In this document: piece after piece, positions 1-7,493 of the stretch | How positions within the stretch are numbered: position 1 is the first letter of the stretch | Layout of the letters: every line of letters starts with the position of its first letter | Assembly (NCBI GenBank): GCA_947178015.1 | Contig: CAMWWW010000014.1 | Coordinates: 1-15,184 of the forward strand | DNA: 15,184 bases | Reading direction: 5' to 3' | DNA from: an uncultured Clostridia bacterium | Lineage (GTDB): Bacteria; Bacillota; Clostridia; Lachnospirales; Lachnospiraceae | Translations under genes and position numbers: made by a program | The notes under the pieces: model-generated | Seen by the model: only the letters and a program-made list of their open reading frames with translations | What the model was told of the DNA's origin: nothing | The model's database searches: none

Positions 1-17
1 TAGACAACATAAAACAA
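1..17 (-). CDS. spoIIGA: Start of a truncated gene, probably SpoIIGA (sigma-E processing protease)
   Basis: Only the first codons lie in the window, so identity is inferred mainly from context. A consensus AAAGGAGG RBS at 23-30 is followed after 5 bases by TTG (17-15), which would read M-F-Y-V-V and then run off the end. The N-terminus YVVY resembles the start of clostridial SpoIIGA proteins before their first membrane segment. An alternative ATG at 10-8 lies in another frame (M-L-S) at a less favourable 12-base spacing. In endospore formers spoIIGA-sigE-sigG commonly follows ftsZ. SpoIIGA is the membrane aspartic protease that activates pro-sigma-E in the mother cell. The promoter in front has the hallmark of a Spo0A-activated spoIIG promoter. 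The gene could still be something else. Confidence 0.45.
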
Positions 18-22
18 GGCTG

Positions 23-30
23 CCTCCTTT
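23..30 (-). promoter_or_regulatory. Strong RBS of the truncated leftmost gene
   Basis: AAAGGAGG on the minus strand matches the 16S anti-Shine-Dalgarno sequence exactly. It lies 5 bases before a TTG and 12 bases before an ATG, so it favours the TTG at 17 as start codon. Confidence 0.75.
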
Positions 31-59
31 ACGGATTTACAAAGCTTTGAACAAATAGC

Positions 60-93
60 ATTATAGCATATTGATTCCAAAAAGTTTGTCAAA
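60..93 (-). promoter_or_regulatory. Candidate Spo0A-dependent spoIIG-type promoter with 0A box
   Basis: On the minus strand a perfect -35 TTGACA (92-87) and a perfect -10 TATAAT (65-60) are separated by 21 bp, too far for ordinary sigma-A recognition. The -10 also has the extended TG motif (TGCTATAAT). The -35 lies inside TTTGTCAAA (plus strand 85-93), which fits the Spo0A box consensus TTTGTCRAA at every position. The B. subtilis spoIIG promoter is known for near-consensus elements 22 bp apart with a 0A box overlapping the -35, where Spo0A~P is needed for sigma-A to start. A degenerate second box (TTTGCTGAA, 137-129) lies about 40 bp upstream. The predicted TSS is near 53, followed by the RBS at 23-30. 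Confidence 0.65.
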
Positions 94-150
94 CCCTGAT
101 AGGAAAACAGCCTTTTTCATTTTTCTTTTTCAGCAAAAATCATTTTTATT

Positions 151-510
151 CTACAGAAATCGCCCCTTTGGATACACCAGCTCCTGCTCGAATCCCAAGC
201 AGAAAAGCTCCTTAAGCTGTGCCGTAAAAGGCTCCTCCTTTGCATGATAGTCTTTCAGCATGGTAATCAAATTTTGGCAGGGATTGTCAAATTCCCCCGT
301 TAATTCATTTGCATACGTGAAAAACAGCCACTGTTTCAGCGCATAGATATCCGACACCTGCTCTGCCTCTTGTTTCTTTTCTTCTCCAGCCTTTAAAATT
401 CTCAGCATTATCCCTACTGCACAGGCAAACTCTGTGTCTGCAATCAGGCTGTTAGCCGGACTGCATAACATCTTTCTTGCCACTGCAGTATGTACAATGG
501 AATTTACCAT
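151..510 (-). CDS. Hypothetical 119-aa protein downstream of ftsZ
   Basis: I do not recognise this family. The ATG at 510 lies 13 bases after the ftsZ stop (524-526), so it is probably co-transcribed with ftsZ. The AAGAAAGG just before the ATG is close, so the RBS is present but tightly spaced. The 119-aa product has no signal peptide or membrane segment and looks mostly helical and soluble. It has an Ala/Leu-rich N-terminal half, a charged stretch at residues 41-51 (AGEEKKQEAEQ), an aromatic patch (WLFFTY, 61-66) and four cysteines (16, 30, 78, 104) that form no CxxC motif. There is no clear intrinsic terminator after its stop, so read-through toward the next gene is possible. Its place between ftsZ and the sporulation promoter suggests, but does not show, a role in division or early sporulation. 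Confidence 0.7.
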   Translation of the reverse strand: MVNSIVHTAVARKMLCSPANSLIADTEFACAVGIMLRILKAGEEKKQEAEQVSDIYALKQWLFFTYANELTGEFDNPCQNLITMLKDYHAKEEPFTAQLKELFCLGFEQELVYPKGRFL

Positions 511-523
511 CCTTTCTTCCCTA

Positions 524-1714
524 TCACTTATTTCTATTTTTCTGAAGGAAAGTTGGAATCTGGATGTCCTTCTCTGTCACACTGCGGGTCGGATGGGACG
601 GCACGTCAAAAGTTATGTTGGGTTTTGACTGTTGTATTCCCCCCATATCGTTGCCAATGTTCATCTGAGAACGAAATTGTACTGGATTTGTCTGAGGCTT
701 ATAATTATAATTTGTGGTCGGCTTGATGCTTTGCTGCGCTTTTTGTGCCTCTCTTGCGGACGGCTGACTGTCAAGCCCTGTGGCAATAATTGTGATAGTG
801 GCCTCGTCCTGTCTCGAATCATCAAACATTGCGCCAAAGATAATATTCGCCTCTGATCCTGCCATCTCCTCCACAAAACTTGCTGCCTCATTCGCCTCCA
901 TCAGACCAATATCACCGGATACATTGATAATCACGTGCGATGCACCCTCTATCGTGGTCTCCAAAAGTGGGCTGGTGACAGCCATTTTGACAGCCTCCAC
1001 AGCCTTGTCATCTCCCTTTGCCTTTCCGATGCCAATATGCGCAATCCCCTTGTCCGCCATAACCGTGCGGACATCGGCAAAATCCAGATTAATCAGACCC
1101 GGCACATTGATCAGGTCCGTGATTCCCTGCACGGCCTGCTGCAGTACCTCATCTGCCTTCTTTAAGGCGTCTGGCATGGTTGTCCTTCTGTCGACAATCT
1201 CAAGCAGCTTATCATTTGGTATAACAATTAAGGTATCGACATTCTCCTTCAGCTTTTCTATACCAATAACAGCATTGTTCATGCGTGCCTTCGCCTCAAA
1301 CTTAAATGGCTTTGTCACGACACCTACCGTCAGGATTCCCATATCCTTCGCCACTCCCGCCACCACAGGAGCTGCACCTGTCCCTGTTCCGCCTCCCATG
1401 CCGCAGGTGATAAATACCATATCTGCGCCCTTAATCGCTGCTGTAATCTCTTCTATGCTTTCTTCCGCTGCCTTCTGCCCGATCTCAGGCTGGGCCCCCG
1501 CACCCAATCCCTTTGTTATCTTCTCACCTATCTGAAGGGCAGTCGCCGCACGACAGAGCTGAAGTGCCTGCTTGTCCGTATTTATGCCAACAAATTCCAC
1601 GCCGCCTATATTTTCATCTACCATTCTATTTACTGCGTTGTTACCGGCTCCGCCGACACCTACAACGATAATTTTTGCTTCTGATCCTTGTTGATTCGTC
1701 ATCACTTCCAGCAA
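524..1714 (-). CDS. ftsZ: Cell division GTPase FtsZ
   Basis: FtsZ is the tubulin-like GTPase that polymerises into the Z ring and recruits the septal machinery at mid-cell. The protein is 396 aa. Visible motifs are the nucleotide-binding GVGGAGNNAVNRM (19-31), the tubulin signature GGGTGTG (107-113) and the T7 synergy loop NLDFADV (209-215). A variable Gln/Ser/Asn-rich linker follows, ending in the C-terminal peptide DIQIPTFLQKNRNK (383-396), which docks FtsA, SepF or similar anchors. The start is TTG at 1714, because AAAGGAGG ends 8 bases upstream and the resulting MLEVMTNQ matches FtsZ N-termini. The ATG at 1702 is 20 bases from that RBS, and the longer reading frame to 1825 runs through the promoter. 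No ftsA is adjacent, unlike in B. subtilis. A dedicated promoter lies upstream. Confidence 0.98.
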   Translation of the reverse strand: MLEVMTNQQGSEAKIIVVGVGGAGNNAVNRMVDENIGGVEFVGINTDKQALQLCRAATALQIGEKITKGLGAGAQPEIGQKAAEESIEEITAAIKGADMVFITCGMGGGTGTGAAPVVAGVAKDMGILTVGVVTKPFKFEAKARMNNAVIGIEKLKENVDTLIVIPNDKLLEIVDRRTTMPDALKKADEVLQQAVQGITDLINVPGLINLDFADVRTVMADKGIAHIGIGKAKGDDKAVEAVKMAVTSPLLETTIEGASHVIINVSGDIGLMEANEAASFVEEMAGSEANIIFGAMFDDSRQDEATITIIATGLDSQPSAREAQKAQQSIKPTTNYNYKPQTNPVQFRSQMNIGNDMGGIQQSKPNITFDVPSHPTRSVTEKDIQIPTFLQKNRNK

Positions 1715-1722
1715 GAGTGTGT

Positions 1723-1730
1723 CCTCCTTT
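1723..1730 (-). promoter_or_regulatory. ftsZ: RBS that sets a TTG start for ftsZ
   Basis: AAAGGAGG on the minus strand is a perfect Shine-Dalgarno sequence 8 bases before TTG at 1714. The nearest in-frame ATG (1702) is 20 bases away, too far for efficient initiation. Confidence 0.8.
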
Positions 1731-1793
1731 ATTTCGATTGAAAAAAAAGCACCTGTTTCTTCCATTATAATATACATAGTATGATTACTTACT

Positions 1794-1822
1794 ATAATAT
1801 ATTCATTTGAAGAAATAATCAA
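1794..1822 (-). promoter_or_regulatory. Predicted sigma-A promoter for ftsZ
   Basis: In the 135-bp gap between divIB and ftsZ, the minus strand reads TTGATT (1822-1817), a 17-bp spacer, then TATTAT (1799-1794). The predicted TSS is near 1787, leaving a leader of about 70 bases before the TTG. A second TATAAT (1769-1764) has no good -35 in front of it. ftsZ and the small gene after it could thus be expressed separately from the mraZ-led operon, in addition to read-through, since no terminator is visible after divIB. Confidence 0.55.
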
Positions 1823-1849
1823 CACATTTTTTCTAAATTAACCAAATTT

Positions 1850-2563
1850 TTACTCACTTCTTTCAAAACGGAAGGTATCGGTATCCTCTGTCACATCCTG
1901 CATATAAAAATTTCCAGATAACCCATCCGTCTCTGGCAGCAAATCACTGATGCGGGCTATTTTTTCATTCAAATACTTGTCCATCCCAATTTGAAAGCGA
2001 ATGGTTCCAATGCAGATCGTCGCATTTCCACCGCTGTCAAATTCTATCTTGTCCGCAGGAATTTCATATTTTATCAGCATCTGCGTCAAATTTTGTATAA
2101 AATTAAATATTTCCTCTTTCTCTACGGGAAGCTTCTGATGCAGCACCATATGAGAGAAGGACAGCCCTTCTATCTCCACCACATCCTCCAAAGCCTCCCT
2201 AGAGCTCTCCACCACAATTCCATCTCTGTCAAAATACATACGGTATCCCTTATAATCCACATATCCCACTACACTTTTTTCATATATCTGTACCGTTATT
2301 TGATTCCAGCTCCTAAACTCTATGTCATAAGACTGAATAAACGGGATCGTCTTCTTCTCTCCATAGCGGGATTCCCAGAAGCAGTACACGGGATTTAAGG
2401 AATAGCTCTTATCGAAAATTTTTGTATTTAGTTCTTCCTCTGTATATCGTGTATTTCCCACATAGACAATACTGGTAATGCGCAGGGAATATAATATTCC
2501 CCCAAGTACGACAAGCGCCAGCATAATACCGGACACCAGCAATACTTTGTTTCTTATTTTCAT
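1850..2563 (-). CDS. divIB: Division protein DivIB/FtsQ
   Basis: This is a bitopic membrane protein of the septal FtsQLB/DivIB-DivIC-FtsL complex, which regulates the FtsW-PBP synthase. The 237-aa protein has a short basic N-terminus, one membrane helix (about residues 7-26) and an extracellular POTRA-like region. That region begins at ITSIVYVGNTRYTEEEL, the typical FtsQ/DivIB opening in which the first strand leads to a Tyr/Thr-rich helix. A beta domain and a short acidic tail follow. It is slightly shorter than B. subtilis DivIB (about 263 aa). The start is ATG at 2563: the GAGGAG at 2573-2578 is 9 bases away, whereas the TTG at 2569 would be only 3 bases from it. It lies 21 bases after the murA stop. 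FtsQ-type proteins diverge quickly, so the assignment rests on architecture and position. Confidence 0.88.
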   Translation of the reverse strand: MKIRNKVLLVSGIMLALVVLGGILYSLRITSIVYVGNTRYTEEELNTKIFDKSYSLNPVYCFWESRYGEKKTIPFIQSYDIEFRSWNQITVQIYEKSVVGYVDYKGYRMYFDRDGIVVESSREALEDVVEIEGLSFSHMVLHQKLPVEKEEIFNFIQNLTQMLIKYEIPADKIEFDSGGNATICIGTIRFQIGMDKYLNEKIARISDLLPETDGLSGNFYMQDVTEDTDTFRFERSE

Positions 2564-2584
2564 TGCCAATAGCTCCTCTTTCTG

Positions 2585-3850
2585 CTATTCCGATAGTACC
2601 TGACAGCTTCCGCCCACACTGCGGATAAGCTGCGCCATATTTTCATATCCGCGCTCCACATACTCGCTCTTTTTGATCGTGCTGGTTCCTTCCACTGCCA
2701 TCGCTGCAACTACAAGTGCTGCTCCTGCACGAAGATCGGACGCCATCAGCTCCGCTGCGCAAAGGTATTTTCTATCCTTCCCCCGGACAATGGCTGCCTG
2801 TTCTCTTTGATTTACCATAATATTCGCCTGCATCTTGCGAAGCTCCGGCACGATGCCAAGCCGATTTTCAAATACCGTTTCCCGCACCACGCTGGTTCCC
2901 TGCGCCTGAATCAGCACACTGATAAGCTGGGGCTGCATATCTGTGGGAAATCCCGGATACGGCATGGTCTTGAGAAGTGGAAGGCATCGAATTCTTTTAT
3001 CTGCCCTCAGCGAAATGGCATCGGTATAAAGCTTTACCTGACAGCCCATCGTTACAAAAGCATGTGTCACCGCAGACAGTTCAAAGGGGTCCATCCCCTT
3101 TACTGTGATATTTCCCTGTGTCGCGGCCGCCATGGAAAGAAGTGTTCCCGCCACAATCCGGTCTGAACGCACTACATAACGTATTTCGCAAAGCTCTCTC
3201 ACCCCCGTCACTATGATGGTATCTGTTCCCCCTCCCTGTATCTTTGCTCCTGCTCGGTTCAAGAATCTGCAAAGCTCCTCCACCTCAGGCTCTTTTGCAC
3301 AATTTCTCATCACAACGGAGGCAGATGACACAACACTTGCAAGAATCACATTCTGCACTGCCCCCACACTTGGATAGGGAAATACGATTTCCGCACTCTG
3401 ACACTCCTTGAGCACTGCTTCCAGCTCATCCTTCTCCTCTATCTCTGCCCCAAGACAGCGAAGAGCCATCAAGTGTAGATCAACCGGTCTCTTTCCTATG
3501 GAACATCCTCCCGGCAGCGGAATTTGCGCTCTGCCTTCTCTTCCTAGAAGAGCTCCCAAAAGAGAGATAGAAGATCGCATCTTCTCTGCCCTCTGTCTGG
3601 AAACCGCACTTCCTCGAAGCACCTCTGCATCAATAATTACCGTCTCCTTGTCTCGCAGCACCGTACACCCTAACGACTTTAAAATCTCAAGCATACAGGC
3701 GACATCTGATATGTCGGGACAGTGCTCAATCACGGTCGTGCCCTTTACAAGAAGACTCGCCGCAAGCAGAGGCAGTGCCGCATTTTTAGAGCCCTGAACC
3801 TGTACCTCGCCAGAGACGGGATACCCGCCTGTGATAATGAGCGATGACAA
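2585..3850 (-). CDS. murA: UDP-N-acetylglucosamine 1-carboxyvinyltransferase MurA
   Basis: MurA transfers enolpyruvate from PEP to UDP-GlcNAc, the first committed cytoplasmic step of peptidoglycan synthesis and the target of fosfomycin. With the TTG start the protein is 421 aa, the family length. Motifs are GSKNAALP near the N-terminus (Lys22-Asn23), RSSISLLGALLGR, and the catalytic loop LPGGCSIGKRPVDLH with Cys116, the residue fosfomycin alkylates. A Cys rather than Asp there predicts fosfomycin sensitivity at the enzyme level. GFPTDMQPQ and DLRAGAALVVAAMA are also conserved. The AGGGGG at 3858-3863 sits 7 bases before TTG at 3850 but only 1 base before the GTG at 3856, so TTG is preferred. 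MurA here occupies the place where murG usually follows spoVE. Firmicutes often carry two murA paralogs, and which one this is cannot be told here. Confidence 0.96.
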   Translation of the reverse strand: MSSLIITGGYPVSGEVQVQGSKNAALPLLAASLLVKGTTVIEHCPDISDVACMLEILKSLGCTVLRDKETVIIDAEVLRGSAVSRQRAEKMRSSISLLGALLGREGRAQIPLPGGCSIGKRPVDLHLMALRCLGAEIEEKDELEAVLKECQSAEIVFPYPSVGAVQNVILASVVSSASVVMRNCAKEPEVEELCRFLNRAGAKIQGGGTDTIIVTGVRELCEIRYVVRSDRIVAGTLLSMAAATQGNITVKGMDPFELSAVTHAFVTMGCQVKLYTDAISLRADKRIRCLPLLKTMPYPGFPTDMQPQLISVLIQAQGTSVVRETVFENRLGIVPELRKMQANIMVNQREQAAIVRGKDRKYLCAAELMASDLRAGAALVVAAMAVEGTSTIKKSEYVERGYENMAQLIRSVGGSCQVLSE

Positions 3851-3857
3851 GCACACA

Positions 3858-3863
3858 CCCCCT
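3858..3863 (-). promoter_or_regulatory. murA: RBS that sets a TTG start for murA
   Basis: AGGGGG on the minus strand is 7 bases before TTG at 3850, giving M-S-S-L-I-I. The longer GTG start at 3856 directly abuts the RBS and is unlikely. Confidence 0.6.
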
Positions 3864-3937
3864 ATATTATAGGATCATATCTTTACTATATGCCGACGTT
3901 TCTTCTTTGTGCCTGTCTTGCTATTTATCCAATTGAT

Positions 3938-5074
3938 TCAATATTCTATCTTAATCTGTCTGGAGACATTTAAAACCAGCCCCATTTCCGTTGTGACAAA
4001 AAGTGCCGAAGTTCCTCCATAACTAATAAAGGGAAGCGTGATTCCAGTATTTGGAATGGTATTTGTCACCACGGCGATATTAAGTATTACCTGAATCGCA
4101 ATATGCGCCATCACTCCAATCACCAACATAGAGCCATACAAATCTGGTGCATTATTCGCAATGACCATAAACCGCCAAAGCATAAACAAAAACATAAGGA
4201 TAACGCTGCATGCTCCAAACAGCCCAAGCTCCTCACAGATCACGGCAAAAATCATATCATTCTGCGACTCTGGCAGAAAGCTCAGCTTCTGCACACTGTT
4301 TCCCAATCCTTTTCCAAACAATCCTCCTGAGCCAATGGCGTAGAGTCCCTGCAAAATCTGAAAACCTTTGTCAGTCGGATCGGACTCTGGGTCCAACCAA
4401 GCTGACACTCTGCCGAGACGAAAGCTGTCGCTCAACTCCATAAACCAGTCAAGCTTATATAGAAACAATGCGATCGCGGCACTTCCCAGCACGGCAGCTA
4501 TTACAAATATATCATAACGAGGTGTCGCCACAAAAATCATTATCACCGCAATACCCGCCACAATAATAGCACTGCTCAGATTATTTGTGACAACCTTGAT
4601 AAGGACTGCAATCGGCACGATAAACACTAGGATGCGCAGCATAGTCGGTATATTTTTCATATGCTTTGTATTCCTTTGTATCAGATATGCCATCAAAAGA
4701 ATGGTGGCAATCTTTGCAAACTCCGCAGGCTGAAACGACAGCGATCCAATATAAATCCACCTTGTCGCACCCTTTGCACTCCTGCCAAGCGGTGTCAGCA
4801 CTAATAAAATTAATACCATGGAACCCAGATAGGCAAGAAATGTCCACTTCTGCCATCTGTGATAATCAATCAAAGAAATAAAAAACATTCCCATAAGCCC
4901 CAAAATCACGCCAAATATATGGCTTCTAAGAAATCTTGTCGGGCTTACCCCCTGAAGCTGTGCCTCGTAGGAGGTCGTGCTGTAAAGCATTACCAGCCCA
5001 AAGCACAGCATAAACACAATAATGGATACAAGGCTGAAATCATAAAAACTATGCTTCTTTTTTCGTGCTGCCAT
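3938..5074 (-). CDS. ftsW: SEDS peptidoglycan glycosyltransferase FtsW/SpoVE
   Basis: This is an integral membrane SEDS-family polymerase that joins lipid II into glycan strands together with a class B PBP. The 378-aa protein has about ten hydrophobic segments, starting with FSLVSIIVFMLCFGLVMLYS near residue 15. Family motifs include GLGNSVQKLSFLPESQNDMIFA, which contains the conserved catalytic Asp of the NDMIFA stretch, followed by EELG, and the C-terminal NTGITLPFISYGGTS. The ATG is preceded by GAGAGGA at good spacing. It follows murD by 32 bases. By position (after murD) it matches B. subtilis spoVE, but it is the only SEDS gene in this cluster and so probably also serves vegetative division. 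Sequence alone does not separate FtsW from SpoVE. RodA is less likely given the context. Confidence 0.94.
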   Translation of the reverse strand: MAARKKKHSFYDFSLVSIIVFMLCFGLVMLYSTTSYEAQLQGVSPTRFLRSHIFGVILGLMGMFFISLIDYHRWQKWTFLAYLGSMVLILLVLTPLGRSAKGATRWIYIGSLSFQPAEFAKIATILLMAYLIQRNTKHMKNIPTMLRILVFIVPIAVLIKVVTNNLSSAIIVAGIAVIMIFVATPRYDIFVIAAVLGSAAIALFLYKLDWFMELSDSFRLGRVSAWLDPESDPTDKGFQILQGLYAIGSGGLFGKGLGNSVQKLSFLPESQNDMIFAVICEELGLFGACSVILMFLFMLWRFMVIANNAPDLYGSMLVIGVMAHIAIQVILNIAVVTNTIPNTGITLPFISYGGTSALFVTTEMGLVLNVSRQIKIEY

Positions 5075-5106
5075 TCAACTTCCTCTCCCATTCACCACTT
5101 TCACAA

Positions 5107-6480
5107 CTACAAGCTGTTCACATACTCCTTAAATAGCTTTCCTCTTTCCTCATAGCTCTGAAACATATCCCAGCTTGCACATGCAGGGGATAACAGCACG
5201 GCGTCTCCGGGCATGGCACGCTCTGCACATACCTCCACAGCCTCTTTTAAGCTGTCCACCATAATAATGTTTGTAAATCCTTTCTCTCTCGCCGTTCTCG
5301 CAATCTTATCCTTTGTGGCGCCCAAAAGCACCAGATATCGTATCTTTCCCTCAAACGCATCGATGTAGGCGTCAAATTCTGACTGTTTGTCGTAGCCGCC
5401 TCCAATTAACAAGGTTGGTCTTGTCATAGCGCGAATAGCCTGAACGGAGGCATCGGGATTCGTTCCCTTGGAATCATTATAATAAAGCACATTCTTCTTA
5501 TTTCTCACAAACTCCACTCTGTGTTCCACTCCCTGAAAAGCTCTTATTGTTCTGCGGATATTTTCCATTGGAACACCCATCGCCGCCGCAACCGCTGTCG
5601 CTGCCATCACATTTTCTACATTATGTATTCCCACAATCGAGAGCTCAGACACCTTCACAATCGGAATCGTGTCCTGCCCCGTTCTCCATGTAATCATCTC
5701 TCCTTCCAGATAAATCCCTCTCTCAAGCCTGCGCCTGCTGCTAAAAAATACCACCTCAAGAGAAAGTCCCTCGCCAAATCTGCGCAGCTCCTCATCCTCA
5801 TAGTTCAGTACACAGGTATCCCCTGCACGCTGATTTTTTGTGATGCTCTCCTTCACTGCTATGTAATTTTCCAACGTCTTATGCCGGTTTAAATGATCCG
5901 GCGTAATATTCAGAATCGCCGTCACCTGTGGAGCAAATTCTTTCATTGTCTCCAACTGAAAGCTGCTGATCTCCGCCACTGTCACAGAATCCTGCGTCGT
6001 GTCAAGCGCAACGCTGGTATAAGGAGTCCCAATATTTCCCACCACAAAGGTACTATCATAATAGGATTTTAACATTTCTCCTGTCAGTGCCGTCGTCGTT
6101 GTCTTCCCATTTGTACCAGTTATAGCGGCGAGTCTTCCTTTTGCGCACTGGCAGGCGAGCTCTATCTCCCCCCAGATACAGATCCCTGCCTCCTCCGCCT
6201 TCTTTACACACAAAGCATCCAATGGTATTCCCGGACTGACCACCATAAGCCCCGCCTCAGCAAGCACATTCTCTGTCAGCTCTCCAAGCACAATCTCCGG
6301 TTTCACGCCATCAGGAAGCTTTTTTTCCACTTCCTCTTTTTTCTGTTTATCATTTTCATCATACACGATAATGTTAGCCTGAAGCTTAGACAAGAGCTTA
6401 ACGGCTCCCATCCCGCTAATTCCGCTTCCTGCCACAATCACCTTTTTTCCCTTTATGAATCGATCCTTCTGCAAATCCAT
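5107..6480 (-). CDS. murD: UDP-N-acetylmuramoyl-L-alanine--D-glutamate ligase MurD
   Basis: MurD is the cytoplasmic ATP-dependent ligase that adds D-glutamate to UDP-MurNAc-L-Ala. The protein is 457 aa (family about 440-460). The N-terminal Rossmann domain shows VIVAGSGISGMGAVKLL. The central domain has the P-loop GTNGKTTTT (122-130) and NITPDHLNRH. The C-terminal domain shows NDSKGTNPDA, the GGYDKQSEFD element and LLSPACASWDMF, which is typical of MurD rather than MurC, MurE or MurF. The start is ATG at 6480, because GGGAGGA (6489-6495) lies 8 bases upstream and MDLQKDRFIKGKKVIV aligns with family N-termini. The longer frame to 6585 overlaps mraY. It begins 20 bases after the mraY stop. Confidence 0.97.
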   Translation of the reverse strand: MDLQKDRFIKGKKVIVAGSGISGMGAVKLLSKLQANIIVYDENDKQKKEEVEKKLPDGVKPEIVLGELTENVLAEAGLMVVSPGIPLDALCVKKAEEAGICIWGEIELACQCAKGRLAAITGTNGKTTTTALTGEMLKSYYDSTFVVGNIGTPYTSVALDTTQDSVTVAEISSFQLETMKEFAPQVTAILNITPDHLNRHKTLENYIAVKESITKNQRAGDTCVLNYEDEELRRFGEGLSLEVVFFSSRRRLERGIYLEGEMITWRTGQDTIPIVKVSELSIVGIHNVENVMAATAVAAAMGVPMENIRRTIRAFQGVEHRVEFVRNKKNVLYYNDSKGTNPDASVQAIRAMTRPTLLIGGGYDKQSEFDAYIDAFEGKIRYLVLLGATKDKIARTAREKGFTNIIMVDSLKEAVEVCAERAMPGDAVLLSPACASWDMFQSYEERGKLFKEYVNSL

Positions 6481-6500
6481 ATCTGAATTCCTCCCGTCTG

Positions 6501-7457
6501 TCAAAGTGCCAGATACGCAATCATGCAAAGCACTGCTGTCACAATAGAAAATATCGCCACCACTCTCGTTTCTGACCAACCGCATAATTCAAAATGATGA
6601 TGAATCGGCGCCATCTTAAATATCCGCTTTCCGCCTGTCTTTTTAAAATATGTCACCTGTATTACCACAGATAAGATCTCCACCATATAGATCATCGCTA
6701 TCATTGGAAGAAACAGCGGCAGATTCAACATATATGCCGTTGCCGCCACAAAACCGCCCAACGCAAGAGAACCCGTATCTCCCATAAAAATCTTAGCTGG
6801 ATATACATTAAACATCAAAAAACCCATTAAGCTGCCTACCACAGCTCCCGTGATGGGAGAGATCCCCGCCTTCATTCCCAGCGCCACCATCGTCAAAAAC
6901 ACTGCAATCAGAAGCGTCACGCTGGAGGCAAGGCCATCAAGGCCATCTGTAAAGTTAGCACCATTCACCGTCCCAAGCATAATAAAGAAAAATACTGGAA
7001 GAAAAAAAGGGCCAAGCTCAATCGTTTTTCCGCCAGTAAATGGAAGGATCGCCTCCGTTCCTACATCGGAATAATTGAGGAGATAAAACGCAAAAATCGC
7101 TGTGATCAGACACTGCCCCGCCATCTTCTGCAAGGGCAGAAGCCCTTTTGAATTCTTCATCACAACCTTGATATAATCATCAAGAAACCCGATAAGCGCA
7201 AATCCAAGGCTCACAAATAATATCGGCACAATCCTTGGATATTCTTTAATATAAAGCAAAGATGCTCCTGTCATGCTAAGCAAAAAGCACAGACCTCCCA
7301 TAGTCGGGATTCCCGACTTTTTCAGATGTGTCTGTGGTCCATCTGACCGGATTGGCTGCCCAAACTTCAGCCTCCGCAAAAAAGGGATGATAATCGGGCA
7401 AAGCGCTGCACAGAGTGCAAAGGATATAATAACTGGCAAAATAACATCGGTTTTCAT
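6501..7457 (-). CDS. mraY: Phospho-N-acetylmuramoyl-pentapeptide transferase MraY
   Basis: MraY is the membrane enzyme that couples UDP-MurNAc-pentapeptide to undecaprenyl phosphate, giving lipid I. The protein is 318 aa and has about ten hydrophobic helices. Conserved catalytic features are GIPTMGG (49-55), the DD pair in FLDDYIKV (Asp93-Asp94), NFTDGLDGLASS (168-179), FMGDTGSLALGG (224-235) and the APIHHHFE histidine motif (His286-288). The start is ATG at 7457, because GAGGAG (7465-7470) lies 7 bases upstream. The longer GTG start at 7472 would place that RBS inside the coding region. spoVD ends 36 bases upstream. No murE or murF lies between spoVD and mraY, unlike many Firmicute clusters. 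Confidence 0.97.
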   Translation of the reverse strand: MKTDVILPVIISFALCAALCPIIIPFLRRLKFGQPIRSDGPQTHLKKSGIPTMGGLCFLLSMTGASLLYIKEYPRIVPILFVSLGFALIGFLDDYIKVVMKNSKGLLPLQKMAGQCLITAIFAFYLLNYSDVGTEAILPFTGGKTIELGPFFLPVFFFIMLGTVNGANFTDGLDGLASSVTLLIAVFLTMVALGMKAGISPITGAVVGSLMGFLMFNVYPAKIFMGDTGSLALGGFVAATAYMLNLPLFLPMIAMIYMVEILSVVIQVTYFKKTGGKRIFKMAPIHHHFELCGWSETRVVAIFSIVTAVLCMIAYLAL

Positions 7458-7464
7458 AATCTTT

Positions 7465-7470
7465 CTCCTC
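7465..7470 (-). promoter_or_regulatory. mraY: RBS that sets the ATG start of mraY
   Basis: GAGGAG on the minus strand ends 7 bases before ATG at 7457, which rules against the upstream in-frame GTG at 7472. Confidence 0.75.
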
Positions 7471-7493
7471 ACAAAGCTCTTTTGTTTTTAGAT

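Noticed and set aside
129..137. Second Spo0A box upstream of the left-edge promoter
   Set aside because: TTTGCTGAA has two mismatches to TTTGTCRAA, and similar matches are expected by chance in such AT-rich DNA.
780..1535. 251-codon open frame on the plus strand
   Set aside because: It is antisense to ftsZ, has no RBS or family motif, and its Ser/Ile/Thr-rich translation is typical of a mirror frame.
3866..3871. Perfect TATAAT on the minus strand just before murA
   Set aside because: A start about 7 bases downstream would fall within the murA RBS, and no -35 is found at 16-18 bp.
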